From Microbacterium sp. MAH-37 (lineage in GTDB: Bacteria > Actinomycetota > Actinomycetes > Actinomycetales > Microbacteriaceae): a DNA stretch of 64,000 nt. The notes beneath the pieces were generated by a model that saw nothing but the letters and a program-made list of their open reading frames with translations, was not told the origin of the DNA and searched no databases. The first letter of the stretch is position 1. Every line of letters begins with the position of its first letter. Positions 31,697 through 40,498 of the stretch are shown here, piece after piece. Where the stretch lies: assembly GCF_009758255.1 (NCBI RefSeq), contig NZ_WSEN01000008.1:310001-374000 (forward strand), read 5' to 3'. A program made the translations under genes and the position numbers.

Positions 31697-32353
31697 TCAG
31701 TCCGCCGGATCGGCCACCCCGCCCCACATCGCGACGGCCTCATCGCACGCCGCCTCGAGGTGCGCACGGTTCAGTTCGCACACGAGTTCGGCGTCCCGCG
31801 CGATGAAGGCGTCGACGATCTCCCGATGCGCGTCGACATGCGCGTACAGATCGGAGTTGCGGCCGAACGCGCGCCGGAACCGGGTCTCGAAGACTCCCAT
31901 GGTCTCGTCGATCGTCTGGTTGCCCGCCAGCGCGATCAGCGTGCGGTGGAACCGTCCTGCCGCAAGATTCGTCCGCACGATGTCGCCGGATGCCGCGGCG
32001 TCCAGCTCGTCGGCGAGGGCAGCGGCGACCTCGGCAACCCCAGCCTCGTCGTGCCGTTCGGCGGCGATCGCCAGCGCGGCATTCTCGATCGCGATGCGCA
32101 GCACACTCAGGTCGACCACGTCCTGCGCGGTGAAGTCCCGCACGACCGCCCAGGTGCGCGGGCGCGAGATGACGACCCCCTCCTGACTCAGCCGCCGGAT
32201 CGCCTCGCGCACCGGCAGTCTCGAGACGTTCAGCTCCCGCGCGAGATCCCGCTCCACCAGGCGCGATCCCGGCAAGCGCCTTCCCAATACGATGTCCTCT
32301 CGCAGCACGCGAGTCACGCGCACTGATTCGAGCTCCCCTGGCCCCAGCCCCAT
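31697..32353 (-). CDS. GntR-family transcriptional regulator, FadR/FCD subgroup
   Basis: 218 residues. N-terminal winged helix with LPGSRLVERDLARELNVSRLPVREAIRRLSQEGVV, then an FCD effector domain of about 140 residues whose metal-binding His/Asp pattern is suggested by AAGRFHRTLIALAGNQ and AHVDAHREIVDAFIARD. FCD regulators usually sense a carboxylic acid. No adjacent catabolic gene on its strand, so the target is unknown. The promoter holds a perfect TGATG-T-CATCA palindrome 40 bp upstream of the start. Confidence 0.92.
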   Translation of the reverse strand: MGLGPGELESVRVTRVLREDIVLGRRLPGSRLVERDLARELNVSRLPVREAIRRLSQEGVVISRPRTWAVVRDFTAQDVVDLSVLRIAIENAALAIAAERHDEAGVAEVAAALADELDAAASGDIVRTNLAAGRFHRTLIALAGNQTIDETMGVFETRFRRAFGRNSDLYAHVDAHREIVDAFIARDAELVCELNRAHLEAACDEAVAMWGGVADPAD

Positions 32354-32392
32354 GTCATGGATTCAAGCACGCCCTGGACGGTCGGCAAAAGA

Positions 32393-32403
32393 TGATGTCA
32401 TCA
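32393..32403. promoter_or_regulatory. Candidate operator of the GntR regulator
   Basis: TGATGTCATCA, 5-bp arms around one base, 40 bp upstream of the GntR start and overlapping the LuxR-type gene's stop codon. Position suits autoregulation; the sequence is not the FadR consensus, so this is tentative. Confidence 0.35.
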
Positions 32404-33543
32404 GCCCTTGTCTCCCCGGGGTGCGTAATGGTCGAAGTACACCCGCGCCACGAGCTGACGCCGGCTCGTCACGCCCGCCTTGTCGAAGACCGCCTTGAGA
32501 TGGTCCTGCACCGTGTACGGCGAGAGGAACAGAGTCGAGGCGATCTCGCGGGTGTCCCTGCCGCGCAGCACGAGCGCGACGACGTCGCGCTCACGGGCCG
32601 TCAGACCGAACGCTGCAGCGACCAGGTCGACGATCTCGTGCGGGCGCGCGTCATCGATCGTCACGACGATGTCGCGCCCTCGTCCGCCCTCCAGCCTCTC
32701 GGCCGACAGCACCAGCCAGCATCCGTCGGGGGTGCGCAGCCGGATGCGCGCCGGCGGGACATCCGGATCCGCGCGCCGCGCGCGCTGCACGAGCGAATGC
32801 AGGATCGTGAGCGGGTCTGCGGTCGCCGCGCCCCGCGCCAGCGCCTCGATGCGCGACCGGGCGCCGGGCGTCATCCGCACCATCCGGTCCTCCTCGTCGA
32901 CGATCACGACGGCGGATGCGACGTCGTCGGCGTCGTCCCGCGGGACGCGCGTCTGCGCGAGCAGCCCGCCTCGGATGCCGCGGGTGATCGCCGGGACCAC
33001 CGCATCCAGGCAGGCGAGATCCTCCTCGTCGAACACGCGGTCGTCCGAGCCCCGGAACATCGAGATCGCGCCCCACGCGCCAGCCCGGTCGGTGAACACG
33101 ACGCGTGCCTCGTCGGTGAAGCCGAAGACCGGCATGAGCAGTTCCGCCATCCGCATCGAGCGCTCAGCGGCACCGCCGAACTCGTGATCCACCCCGATCG
33201 CGGTGCGTCGTCGGGCAACCATTGTGCGCACCGCAGTGGGATCGTCCCCGCCATACTCGATCCGCGCCCAGTGCACGTCGGACTCGTTGCGCCCGGCGAG
33301 GACGCCCCGCTTCGTCACGCCGGTGACGATGGCGGTGGCGGGGTCGAGCGTCGCCACGCAGGCCGCGACGGAGGGCACCGCGCGTGACAGGGCCTCAGCC
33401 GCCTCGGTGAGGAACTCGCTCGCGGGCAGGCGCGACCGCGACATCCGCTCGATGCCGTCCCTCACGTCCGCGACCGCGGCCGACCCCACGACCATGCGCT
33501 CCAGTGTCCTCCCCGGACGCCCGCGCGTCATCCGTGAGGTCAC
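32401..33543 (-). CDS. LuxR-type regulator with N-terminal sensory (GAF-like) region
   Basis: 380 residues. The C-terminal HTH reads FGLTARERDVVALVLRGRDTREIASTLFLSPYTVQDHLKAVFDKAGVTSRRQLVARV, a full LuxR/GerE domain. The first about 180 residues look like a GAF-type domain (AGAWGAISMFRGSDDRVFDEEDLACLDAVVPAI), followed by a PAS-like part with VVIVDEEDRMVRMTPGARSRIEAL. Such solitary actinobacterial regulators respond to small molecules through GAF/PAS domains. No partner kinase is nearby. It ends 48 bp upstream of the GntR start, on the same strand. Confidence 0.9.
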   Translation of the reverse strand: MTSRMTRGRPGRTLERMVVGSAAVADVRDGIERMSRSRLPASEFLTEAAEALSRAVPSVAACVATLDPATAIVTGVTKRGVLAGRNESDVHWARIEYGGDDPTAVRTMVARRRTAIGVDHEFGGAAERSMRMAELLMPVFGFTDEARVVFTDRAGAWGAISMFRGSDDRVFDEEDLACLDAVVPAITRGIRGGLLAQTRVPRDDADDVASAVVIVDEEDRMVRMTPGARSRIEALARGAATADPLTILHSLVQRARRADPDVPPARIRLRTPDGCWLVLSAERLEGGRGRDIVVTIDDARPHEIVDLVAAAFGLTARERDVVALVLRGRDTREIASTLFLSPYTVQDHLKAVFDKAGVTSRRQLVARVYFDHYAPRGDKG

Positions 33544-33561
33544 GGAGATCCGGAGATCTGG

Positions 33562-33852
33562 TCAGACTCGCCGCTCGGTCAGATGCACGGTGACGGAGTC
33601 GCCGGTCCCCTTGCCGATGCGCCGGCGCACCGCGGCGGTGATCGGCAGCTTGTGCGTCCCGTCGCCGAGCGCCATGAACGATCCCTGGAAGGGCTCACCG
33701 TCGACGGTCCCGGTCACCTTGACCAGCCCGCGTGTGCCGAAGAACTCGGCGGAGCCGTCCATCTGCACGTATGTCCACCCGCCCTTCGCCGTGCTCGTGA
33801 CCAGGGGCGCCGTGAAGGTCACGTCGATCGGTCCTGCCTTCTTCGCATCCAT
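33562..33852 (-). CDS. DUF1905 domain protein
   Basis: 96 residues. The pattern [67 protein letters not shown] and GDSVTVHL is the DUF1905 beta-barrel family, complete by itself; other members carry an extra YdeI/OmdA-like C-terminus that is missing here. Function unknown. Immediately downstream of the DUF1761-like membrane gene on the same strand and therefore possibly under the same TetR operator. Confidence 0.88.
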   Translation of the reverse strand: MDAKKAGPIDVTFTAPLVTSTAKGGWTYVQMDGSAEFFGTRGLVKVTGTVDGEPFQGSFMALGDGTHKLPITAAVRRRIGKGTGDSVTVHLTERRV

Positions 33853-33879
33853 GTCCGTGCTCTCTCCTCTTCCGATGAT

Positions 33880-34266
33880 TCAGTGCAGCAGCCCGATGAC
33901 CACCGCGATGAGCAGCAGCTTCAGCAGCCAGTCCCCGCCGTGCAGGACGGCCGTCGGCATCGGCGCGCGGTCCCAGCCGACCGAGCCTGCGAGCAGCACG
34001 ACGGGAAACGCGAGCCACAGCACCAGCGCGAGCAGCAGCGAGCCCGGCAGATCGAGCATCCCGGCCTGCGCGGCGACCCAGGAGAAGCCGGACGCGAGCA
34101 CGGCGGTGCGCACGAGCTCGGCGACGATCTTCAAGGGTCCTGGGCGATCGCGCTCGATCGCCCTCCCTGCCGCGGCCCGCTGCTCGAGCGGGGTGGCGAG
34201 CATGTAGTAGACCGTGCTGAGCACGAAAGCCGCGATGGTCGCGACAGCGATGCCGATAGCGATCAT
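33880..34266 (-). CDS. DUF1761-family membrane protein
   Basis: About 128 residues with four membrane helices. Start region MIAIGIAVATIAAFVLSTVYYMLATPLEQR fits DUF1761 (FxxxxxWYxxF-like segment replaced by VLSTVYYML), and GWDRAPMPTAVLHGGDWLLKLLLIAVVIGLL closes it. AAAGGGAG lies upstream; ATG 34266 has the better spacing, while ATG 34275 is an in-frame alternative. It is divergent from a TetR regulator across a double palindromic operator, so it is almost certainly that regulator's target. Confidence 0.82.
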   Translation of the reverse strand: MIAIGIAVATIAAFVLSTVYYMLATPLEQRAAAGRAIERDRPGPLKIVAELVRTAVLASGFSWVAAQAGMLDLPGSLLLALVLWLAFPVVLLAGSVGWDRAPMPTAVLHGGDWLLKLLLIAVVIGLLH

Positions 34267-34283
34267 GAGGATCATCTCCCTTT

Positions 34284-34333
34284 TAGTACTGGACAGTACG
34301 CTATACCCGACATTTGCGTACTGTCCAGTACTA
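34284..34333. promoter_or_regulatory. Double TetR-type operator
   Basis: Two copies of GTACTG-NN-CAGTAC (34286-34299 and 34318-34331), with centres 32 bp apart (about three helical turns), sit between the divergent DUF1761 and TetR genes. The copies are themselves mirror images: an 18-bp perfect inverted repeat, TAGTACTGGACAGTACGC, flanks a 14-bp spacer. Each 14-bp site suits one TetR dimer, and the pair would cover the promoters of both genes. Confidence 0.85.
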
Positions 34334-34340
34334 TTTGAGG

Positions 34341-34994
34341 ATGATGTCGAACACCACCGATGCCGGACCGCCGCGTCGTCGCGGACGCCCCGGTGGGCTC
34401 GACGGCGCGGATCTGCTGTCTGCCGCGCGCGAGGTCTTCCTCGATGAGGGCTTCGCGGCGGCCACGATGGACGCCGTCGCGGCATCCGCCCGTATCTCGA
34501 AGCAGACCCTGTACCGCCGCTTCGCGTCGAAGGAGGAGCTGTTCGCCGCCGTCGTCGCGGACTGGGTCGAGCGCGGGCGCGACGCGATGCGCCCCCACCT
34601 CGATCGCCTGCGCACCGCACCGGACGTGCGGGCAGGCCTGCGCGAACTCGCCGACGTGCTGCACGCCGGGGTGCTCAGCACGCCCGTCGTGCGGATGCGG
34701 GGCCTGGTGATCGCCGAGGCGGAGCGGCTGCCCGACGTCGCAGCCGACTACGTGCGACTCAGCTGGGAGCGGAACCAGGCACTGCTCGCCGACGCACTCG
34801 CCGAGCTCGGTCTGCGCGGGAGCCTGAAGATCGCGGATGCCGCGACAGCCGCCCAGCAGTTCACCTGGCTGGTGCTCGCGGCGCCGCTCGACCGCATCAC
34901 CCTGACCGGGGGCGCGGAGCGCCCGACCGCAGCCGGGCTGACGGCGATCGCCGACGACGCCGTGGAGACGTTCCTGGCGCGCTACGCGCCCTGA
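34341..34994 (+). CDS. TetR/AcrR-family transcriptional regulator
   Basis: About 217 residues. The N-terminal HTH reads LLSAAREVFLDEGFAAATMDAVAASARISKQTLYRRFASKEELFAAVVADW, preceded by the GRPGG hook common in the family. The C-terminal domain resembles the TetR_C AefR-like group (PVVRMRGLVIAEAERLPDVAADYVRLSWERNQALL). GAGG abuts ATG 34341, so ATG 34344 is possible. The gene begins 8 bp after the right-hand operator copy and should repress itself and the divergent DUF1761 (and perhaps DUF1905) gene. Confidence 0.93.
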   Translation: MMSNTTDAGPPRRRGRPGGLDGADLLSAAREVFLDEGFAAATMDAVAASARISKQTLYRRFASKEELFAAVVADWVERGRDAMRPHLDRLRTAPDVRAGLRELADVLHAGVLSTPVVRMRGLVIAEAERLPDVAADYVRLSWERNQALLADALAELGLRGSLKIADAATAAQQFTWLVLAAPLDRITLTGGAERPTAAGLTAIADDAVETFLARYAP

Positions 34995-35009
34995 CCACCA
35001 CGGCCGGGC

Positions 35010-36056
35010 TCAGGCCCGCCGGAACTCCGAGACCATCGGGCAGTCGAAGGGGTCGCGGGCGGCGAGGCCGACGCGGTTCAGGTAGTCGATGACGATGGCG
35101 TAGGAGCGCCAGAGCGAGGTCTCCGTGTACGGCACGTCGTTCACCTGGCAGTACTCCCGGACGATCTCCCTCGCCTGCGCGAGGTGCGGCCTGGCCATGC
35201 TCGGGAACAGGTGGTGCTCGACCTGGTAGTTCAGGCCGCCCATCAGCCAGGTCGCCCACCAGCCGCCCCGGATGTTGCGCGACGTGCGCACCTGCTTCGA
35301 GAAGAAGTCCAGCTTCGCGTCGCGGTCGATGACCGGCATCCCCTTGTGGTTGGGGGCGAAGGACGCCCCCATGTACACGCCGAAGACGGCGAGCATCACT
35401 CCGACGAAGGCGAACGCCATGCCCAGCGGAAGCAGCAGGAAGATCGGCGTCAGGACCAGCGCGAACCGCGCCGCGATCATGCCGATCTCGGGCCAGCGAC
35501 CCTTGACCTCGCCCCGAGCGGCGAGGTGCCGGAAGCTCAGCACGTGCAGGTTGACCCCCTCGAGCGTGAGCAGAGGGAAGAACAGCCAGCCCTGCTTGCG
35601 GGTGATCAGGCGCCGAAGGCCCCTCGCCTGCGCGGCATCCTCGTCGAGGAACGAGATCGTGTCGACCTCGATGTCGGGGTCCTTGCCGACGCGGTTCGGG
35701 TTGGCGTGGTGTCTGCTGTGCTTGGAGTCCCACCACGAGTAGCTGATGCCGACGAACGAGGCGAGCACGCGCGCCAGCCGGTCGTTCGCGGGACCTGTTG
35801 CCAGGATCTGCCGGTGCGCGGCCTCGTGCGCGAGGAACGCGACCTGGGTGAACAGCACGCCCAGCGCTCCGGCGATAAGCAATTGGAACCAGCTGTCGCC
35901 GAACAGGATGAAGCCGGTGATCGCACCGCCGAAGGCGAGGGCGATGGCCGCACCGACCGCGGCGTAGAACCAGGGGGCTCGACGCAGCAGACCGGTCTCG
36001 CGGACGACCTGCGAGACGTGCGAATAGGCACGGGTGATCGGCGGGAAGTCCTCCAC
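35010..36056 (-). CDS. Membrane fatty-acid (acyl-lipid/acyl-CoA) desaturase
   Basis: 348 residues. Three histidine boxes of the di-iron desaturases: HEAAH (77-81), HSRHH (113-117) and QVEHH. The Gln in the third box is typical of front-end (delta-5/6-like) and linoleoyl-CoA-type desaturases, though no cytochrome b5 domain is fused. Four helices in two pairs flank the boxes. The start is uncertain: GTG 36056 is the first usual start codon, but the frame stays open upstream with sensible residues (APTVAPATLGPIRQTYAR) and no ATG/GTG/TTG, so a rare ATT/ATC start or a longer protein is possible. Confidence 0.9.
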   Translation of the reverse strand: MEDFPPITRAYSHVSQVVRETGLLRRAPWFYAAVGAAIALAFGGAITGFILFGDSWFQLLIAGALGVLFTQVAFLAHEAAHRQILATGPANDRLARVLASFVGISYSWWDSKHSRHHANPNRVGKDPDIEVDTISFLDEDAAQARGLRRLITRKQGWLFFPLLTLEGVNLHVLSFRHLAARGEVKGRWPEIGMIAARFALVLTPIFLLLPLGMAFAFVGVMLAVFGVYMGASFAPNHKGMPVIDRDAKLDFFSKQVRTSRNIRGGWWATWLMGGLNYQVEHHLFPSMARPHLAQAREIVREYCQVNDVPYTETSLWRSYAIVIDYLNRVGLAARDPFDCPMVSEFRRA

Positions 36057-36244
36057 ACGCGCGTAGGTCTGACGGATGGGTCCGAGTGTCGCGGGTGCGA
36101 CGGTGGGTGCAATGGAGATGATCGGCGCCTTAGGTGTGGCCGACCGTCGGGAACGATCGGGACGAAGCCAAAGGCGGCTGCCGATCGCTTCCCCTCACAG
36201 TACGCGGGTGCACATGCCGCAACCTGCATGGATCCCGACATGCG

Positions 36245-36280
36245 GAACGGGCGGCCGGACCGAGGTCCGACCGCCCGTTC
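36245..36280 (-). terminator. Intrinsic terminator after cold-shock gene
   Basis: GAACGGGCGGCCGGAC-CGAG-GTCCGACCGCCCGTTC, a 16-bp stem with one mismatch and a 4-nt loop, starting 17 bp past the cold-shock stop codon. Confidence 0.8.
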
Positions 36281-36297
36281 GCGTCAGTGATCGGAGA

Positions 36298-36501
36298 TCA
36301 GAGGGGACGGATGTTCGCCGCCTGCATGCCCTTGGGGCCCTGCTCTGCGTCGAACTCCACCTTCTGGTTCTCGTCCAGGCTGCGGTATCCGTTGCCCTGG
36401 ATCGCGCTGAAGTGCGCGAAAAGGTCGGCGGAGCCGTCGTCCGGAGCGATGAAGCCGAAGCCCTTGTCTGCGTTGAACCATTTGACGGTGCCAGTGGCCA
36501 T
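36298..36501 (-). CDS. Cold-shock protein, CspA family
   Basis: 67 residues, the standard length. RNP1 GFGFIAP and RNP2-like LFAHFSAI lie in [17 protein letters not shown]... and the end is [19 protein letters not shown]. It binds single-stranded RNA/DNA as an RNA chaperone. The ATG at 36501 begins the canonical domain, but the frame is open for 154 further codons upstream (see next entry). A strong terminator follows. Confidence 0.96.
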   Translation of the reverse strand: MATGTVKWFNADKGFGFIAPDDGSADLFAHFSAIQGNGYRSLDENQKVEFDAEQGPKGMQAANIRPL

Positions 36502-36990
36502 GACGTCATTCCTTCGTTGTCTGGGACCACGGGAGTGATCCGTGAAACCGCGTCGGCGACGCCGGCGCGGGGTATGGAGCTGCGCGGACAGGTGGTCCGC
36601 CGCAGGGGTCGTGTGGGCCTCGAGCGCACTGCGCGCAGCATCCAGAGAAGCGGATGCCGCGAGGCGCTGGCCGATGGGCCCGTAGACGAGAACGTGGTCG
36701 TCGGAGTCGATGACGACATGGCCGGCGTACTCACCGTCGCGTGTGGCGACGTGAACGTCATGATCGGCCTGGCGCCACGAGAGCGCCGGAGCGGGTGCTG
36801 CAGAGGTGAAGATGTGTAACAGTCTTTCAGTGATTCGCGATCCGCGCCATCTTTGGGGCAGTCGCGGGAGGAAGTCGGTGGGGCGCGTTATGTGCGCGGA
36901 GGGCCCGTGAAAGGGGCGACGCTGGGGCGAGGAGGATGTGACACTCCCGTTCCCGGTGAACATCTCACACTAGCAGGTGCCGGCTGGGAA
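36502..36990 (-). other. Cold-shock leader region with possible in-frame upstream coding sequence
   Basis: 489 bp between the acyltransferase and csp. On the reverse strand, one frame runs open from an ATG at 36963 straight into csp. Part of it looks protein-like ([36 protein letters not shown], then [11 protein letters not shown]) before turning into Arg-rich low complexity. It may be a real small protein lacking its own stop, an extended csp reading, or an open frame by chance within a long 5' leader, which cold-shock genes often have. No clear ribosome site before 36963. Confidence 0.4.
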
Positions 36991-37701
36991 TCAGTCCCGC
37001 GACGTCGCATTCACGCTTCCGGAGCGCTCCTGCCCGCTCAGGCGCGCGATGGCGGCCATCATGCGCTCGGTGATCTCACGGCGGGCCCTGCCGTCCGGCA
37101 CGTTCTCGAGATCAGTCAGGTCGAGGGGCTCGCCGAAACGGACCTCGACGCGCGGCCTCCCCGGTAGCAGATGGCTCAGGGGCTTCACGGAGCCGGTGCC
37201 GATCAACCCGACCGGCACCACCGCCGAGCGGGTGTCGCGCGCCATCCAGGCGGCACCGCCGTGTCCGTCGTGCAGCTTCCCGTCACGGGAGCGGGTGCCC
37301 TCCGGGAACACCGCGAACACGCTCCCGGCGCGCAGGATGCTGCTGCCCGCATCGAGTGCGGCTCGCGCGTCCCGGCCGGTCGCCCGGCGCACCGGGACAC
37401 CGCCGATCGAGCTGAAGAACCAACGCTTGAACCGCCCGAGCAGCCCGGGCCCCGCGAAGTACGACGCCTTGATGAGGAACTGCACGGGCCGGATCGCGGA
37501 TGTGGGGATGATGAGGGTGTCGAGCGAAGAGAGGTGATTGCTCACCAACAGCACCGCCCCGCGCTCGGGCACGTTCCCCCGGCCGACGATGCGCGGACGG
37601 TACATGACCCAGAACAGCGGCCGCAGGATCACCCGTCCGATGAAGTAGACGGCGCCCGGACGCGGGACGGTGGCAGAGGTCTGCGGGGCGGGGGCGGTCA
37701 C
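36991..37701 (-). CDS. 1-acyl-sn-glycerol-3-phosphate acyltransferase (PlsC-like)
   Basis: 236 residues. HX4D motif NHLSSLD (His56, Asp61), the substrate-binding FPEGTRS motif and a PVG segment (VVPVGLIGTG) are all present. It transfers an acyl group to the sn-2 position of lysophosphatidate at the inner membrane face in phospholipid synthesis. GTG 37701 overlaps the stop of the GH95 gene (GTGA), an odd pairing that may simply reflect compact gene order. Confidence 0.92.
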   Translation of the reverse strand: MTAPAPQTSATVPRPGAVYFIGRVILRPLFWVMYRPRIVGRGNVPERGAVLLVSNHLSSLDTLIIPTSAIRPVQFLIKASYFAGPGLLGRFKRWFFSSIGGVPVRRATGRDARAALDAGSSILRAGSVFAVFPEGTRSRDGKLHDGHGGAAWMARDTRSAVVPVGLIGTGSVKPLSHLLPGRPRVEVRFGEPLDLTDLENVPDGRARREITERMMAAIARLSGQERSGSVNATSRD

Positions 37702-39998
37702 CTCGTTAACCTATCCGGATCGGCCGCGAGGTCTTCGCCGACCCGGAAGTCCGCGGGACGGATCCTCGTCTCGCCGTCGATCCGGACTTCGGTCGCCTCT
37801 CCGCCGTAGCGGACCACGACCGTCACCGGTTCAGCGGAACGCAGTGTCGCCTCGATGAGCTCACCCCCGGCCCACGTGAGATCGACATCGACCCCGGGCC
37901 GCGCCCGCAGACCGGATGCCGAGCCGGATGCCAGCTGACGCGGAACGGCCGGCAGAAGCTCGATGCCGTCGTGACTCTGCAGCAGGCATTCGGCGAGCGC
38001 ACCCGGAAAGCCGAGGTTCGCGTCGATCTGGAACGGCGGATGCGCGGCGAACATGTTCGGGTACAGGCCGCCGGCCTCGCCGCGCTCCCCTGCCTCACGG
38101 AAGACGAGAGCGAGCAGATCCGACACCTTGTCCGCGCGTCGCAGGCGCGCCCAGAGGTACAGCTTCCAGACCAGCGACCATCCGGTGGAGTCGTCGCCGC
38201 GCCGCTCCAGGGCGCGGACCGCAGCCTGGAGCGCATCCTCGGACCACCGGCCGTCTCCCGGATACAGGCCGTAGAGCGAGCTCACGTGCCGGTGCTGCGG
38301 ATCGGCTTCGCGCCGATCCTCGGCCCACTCCCGGATGATGCCGTCGGCCGTGACGGCCGGGTCAGCAGGCAGTTCCTCGAGCCGCACCCCCGCACGCCGG
38401 ACGATCTCGTCATCGCCCGCGTCGACGAGATCGGCCAGTCTCCGCACGATACCGAGCAGATCGCGGATCAGCTGCAGGTCCATCGCCGTCACGGTGTCCA
38501 GCGCCACCTCGCGTCCGTCGTCGTCGAGATAGGTGTTCTCCGGCGAGGTCGACGGCGAGGTGGACCACCCCTGGCCGTCCCGGTGCTGCCAGTCGAGCAC
38601 GAACTCCGCCGCACCGCGCGCGATGGGCCAGAGACGCCGCAACTCATCGGCATCCGCGGCACCGAACTCCACGGCATCCCAGAGGGAACGGACCAACCAG
38701 GGTGCGGCCATCGGCCAGTGCACCCAGCGGGCATCGCCGGCGCCTGCACCGACCGGCGACGAGAACAGCCAGATGTCCGAGTTGTGGTGGGCGGTCCAGC
38801 CGCCCGCGCCGTACAGGCGCCGGGCGGTGTCCTGCCCCTTCGCTGAGAGGCCTTCGACGAAGTCGAAGAGCGGGCCGGCCGCCTCGGACAGGTTGGTCGA
38901 GTGCGCTGACCAGTAGTTCATCTGGGTGTTGATGTTGATCGTGTAGTTGCTGCTCCACGGCGGTCGCATCGAGTCGTTCCAGATGCCCTGCAGCGTCGCG
39001 GGCACGCCGCCGGGGCGCGACGAGCAGATCAGCAGATACCGGCCGACGTCGAAGAGCAGGGCGCCGAGTCCGGGGTCCGCAGCGAGCGGATGCTCGGGAT
39101 CGGCGAACGCGGATGCCAGGCGATCGGGGATCAGTGCGGCCGGGGCGACGGGTGCGTCGAAGCGCAGACGCGCGCGGTCGAAGAGCCGCGCATGCTCCGC
39201 CGACGCGGCGCGGAAGATCTCCTCAGCCGGGGTGCTCACCGCCGCATCGATCCGTCGACGAGCGCGTTCCCTCGCCGCGGCCAGGGAACCGAGTGGCCCG
39301 CCGAAGCCTTCGAAGGTGGTCTCCGCTGCCAGCAGGATGAGCCAGCCGCCGTCGCTGGGTTGCGCCCTCGCGAGGATCACGCCGCGCAGGGCCGCGCCCT
39401 CGGTCTCGTCCCACTCGGCCGCGGCGAAGCCCGCCTCGTGCGCGGGGGCGACATCCGACGGGAATCGCACCAGCAGCTCGATCCCGTCCGGCGCTGATGA
39501 GCGACCGATCTCGGCCAGTTCCGTCTCCAACTCGATCGTGGGGCGCACCGAGGTCTCGATGGCCAGCACGCCGAGCGGCGCCGACACGACGGTGCACTCG
39601 GTGAGGTCCGTCGTGGACATCTCGTGGATCGAGGTCGCCAGGTCGAGGCTTCGGCGGTATTCCCCCGCGGTCGCGGAGCGCCGCACGATGAGACTGCCGA
39701 TCGGCAGGAACGCCTGGCTGTACCTCGCCTGGATCGGCAGAAGCGCCTCTGCTGCGGCGACCGCGTCGGACCGCCGAAGCGCCTCTCGCGAGGCGGCGAG
39801 CGCCGCAGCCGCGTCCTCCGGTGTCACTCCCACGCCGCGCGCCTCGGACTCAGGGCTGCCCGACCAGCCCGCCTCGTGGTTGAGCCGCACCACAAGCCGG
39901 TCGACTCCGCCGTCGATCATCGCGCCGAGAGAGCCGTTGCCGAGCGGAAGGCACTCCAGCCAGTCCGTCGCAGGCCGGTCGTACTCGAGTCTGGTCAT
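37698..39998 (-). CDS. Alpha-L-fucosidase-type glycoside hydrolase, GH95
   Basis: 766 residues. The N-terminal GH95 sandwich starts MTRLEYDRPATDWLECLPLGNGSLGAM. The (alpha/alpha)6 barrel has ININTQMNYW (catalytic-Asn region), TSPENTYLDDDG (acid/base Glu region) and FQIDANLG (Asp region), ending with GVDVDLTWAGGELIEATLRS. GH95 enzymes cleave alpha-1,2-fucose or alpha-L-galactose from plant xyloglucan or glycans. There is no signal peptide, so it acts on imported oligomers. ATG 39998 is preceded by GAAGGAGCCTCG. No transporter lies next to it. Confidence 0.92.
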   Translation of the reverse strand: MTRLEYDRPATDWLECLPLGNGSLGAMIDGGVDRLVVRLNHEAGWSGSPESEARGVGVTPEDAAAALAASREALRRSDAVAAAEALLPIQARYSQAFLPIGSLIVRRSATAGEYRRSLDLATSIHEMSTTDLTECTVVSAPLGVLAIETSVRPTIELETELAEIGRSSAPDGIELLVRFPSDVAPAHEAGFAAAEWDETEGAALRGVILARAQPSDGGWLILLAAETTFEGFGGPLGSLAAARERARRRIDAAVSTPAEEIFRAASAEHARLFDRARLRFDAPVAPAALIPDRLASAFADPEHPLAADPGLGALLFDVGRYLLICSSRPGGVPATLQGIWNDSMRPPWSSNYTININTQMNYWSAHSTNLSEAAGPLFDFVEGLSAKGQDTARRLYGAGGWTAHHNSDIWLFSSPVGAGAGDARWVHWPMAAPWLVRSLWDAVEFGAADADELRRLWPIARGAAEFVLDWQHRDGQGWSTSPSTSPENTYLDDDGREVALDTVTAMDLQLIRDLLGIVRRLADLVDAGDDEIVRRAGVRLEELPADPAVTADGIIREWAEDRREADPQHRHVSSLYGLYPGDGRWSEDALQAAVRALERRGDDSTGWSLVWKLYLWARLRRADKVSDLLALVFREAGERGEAGGLYPNMFAAHPPFQIDANLGFPGALAECLLQSHDGIELLPAVPRQLASGSASGLRARPGVDVDLTWAGGELIEATLRSAEPVTVVVRYGGEATEVRIDGETRIRPADFRVGEDLAADPDRLTR

Positions 39999-40062
39999 CG
40001 AGGCTCCTTCTCGGGTGAGTGGTTGGAAGACGGGGCGACCGGGCTGGTTCTTCAACCGCGCG

Positions 40063-40359
40063 CTAGTCGTCGGCGGAGACGCTTCGGTTATGCAGCGGAA
40101 TGGCGACAAGGGCCGGCAGCAGCGCCATGACCAGGACCGCGATCGCCCAGTATCCCAGGGCAGGCACGAGAAAGGTCGCGGATGCGGTCACGAGCGCGAT
40201 TCCCACGACTCGCAAGACGATCGCCGCTCGAGGGGTGACCTCAGGCTTTCGCCAGTATGGGAGAGGCCGGCCGGCGTTCGCCGCGCTGACGACCTTCGCG
40301 GACTGATAGAAGACGGCACCACCGGCGAAGACTCCGAGCCAGGCCACCAGGTCGATCAT
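40063..40359 (-). CDS. Small membrane protein, hypothetical
   Basis: 98 residues from ATG 40359 (MIDLVAWLGVFAGGAVFYQS). Three predicted helices; the middle segment RPLPYWRKPEVTPRAAIVLR is polar and cytoplasmic-looking. No family recognised. It lies between tRNA-Ser and the GH95 gene, 64 bp before the latter on the same strand. No strong ribosome site is seen. Confidence 0.6.
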   Translation of the reverse strand: MIDLVAWLGVFAGGAVFYQSAKVVSAANAGRPLPYWRKPEVTPRAAIVLRVVGIALVTASATFLVPALGYWAIAVLVMALLPALVAIPLHNRSVSADD

Positions 40360-40454
40360 CCGACCATCCGACCACTCGCCGCGCTGGCGGCGCAACCCTC
40401 GGCGGTGCGGGGAACCTCGAGTCCTTCGCGATCCCGTCGGCGCTCTCCGCTAAC

Positions 40455-40493
40455 GCGAAACGGCCCCTGGACTTCGTCCTGGGGCCGTTTCGC
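40455..40493 (-). terminator. Intrinsic terminator after tRNA-Ser
   Basis: GCGAAACGGCCCC-13 nt-GGGGCCGTTTCGC, a perfect 13-bp stem, 5 bp beyond the tRNA 3' end on the reverse strand. Confidence 0.82.
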
Positions 40494-40498
40494 ATTGG

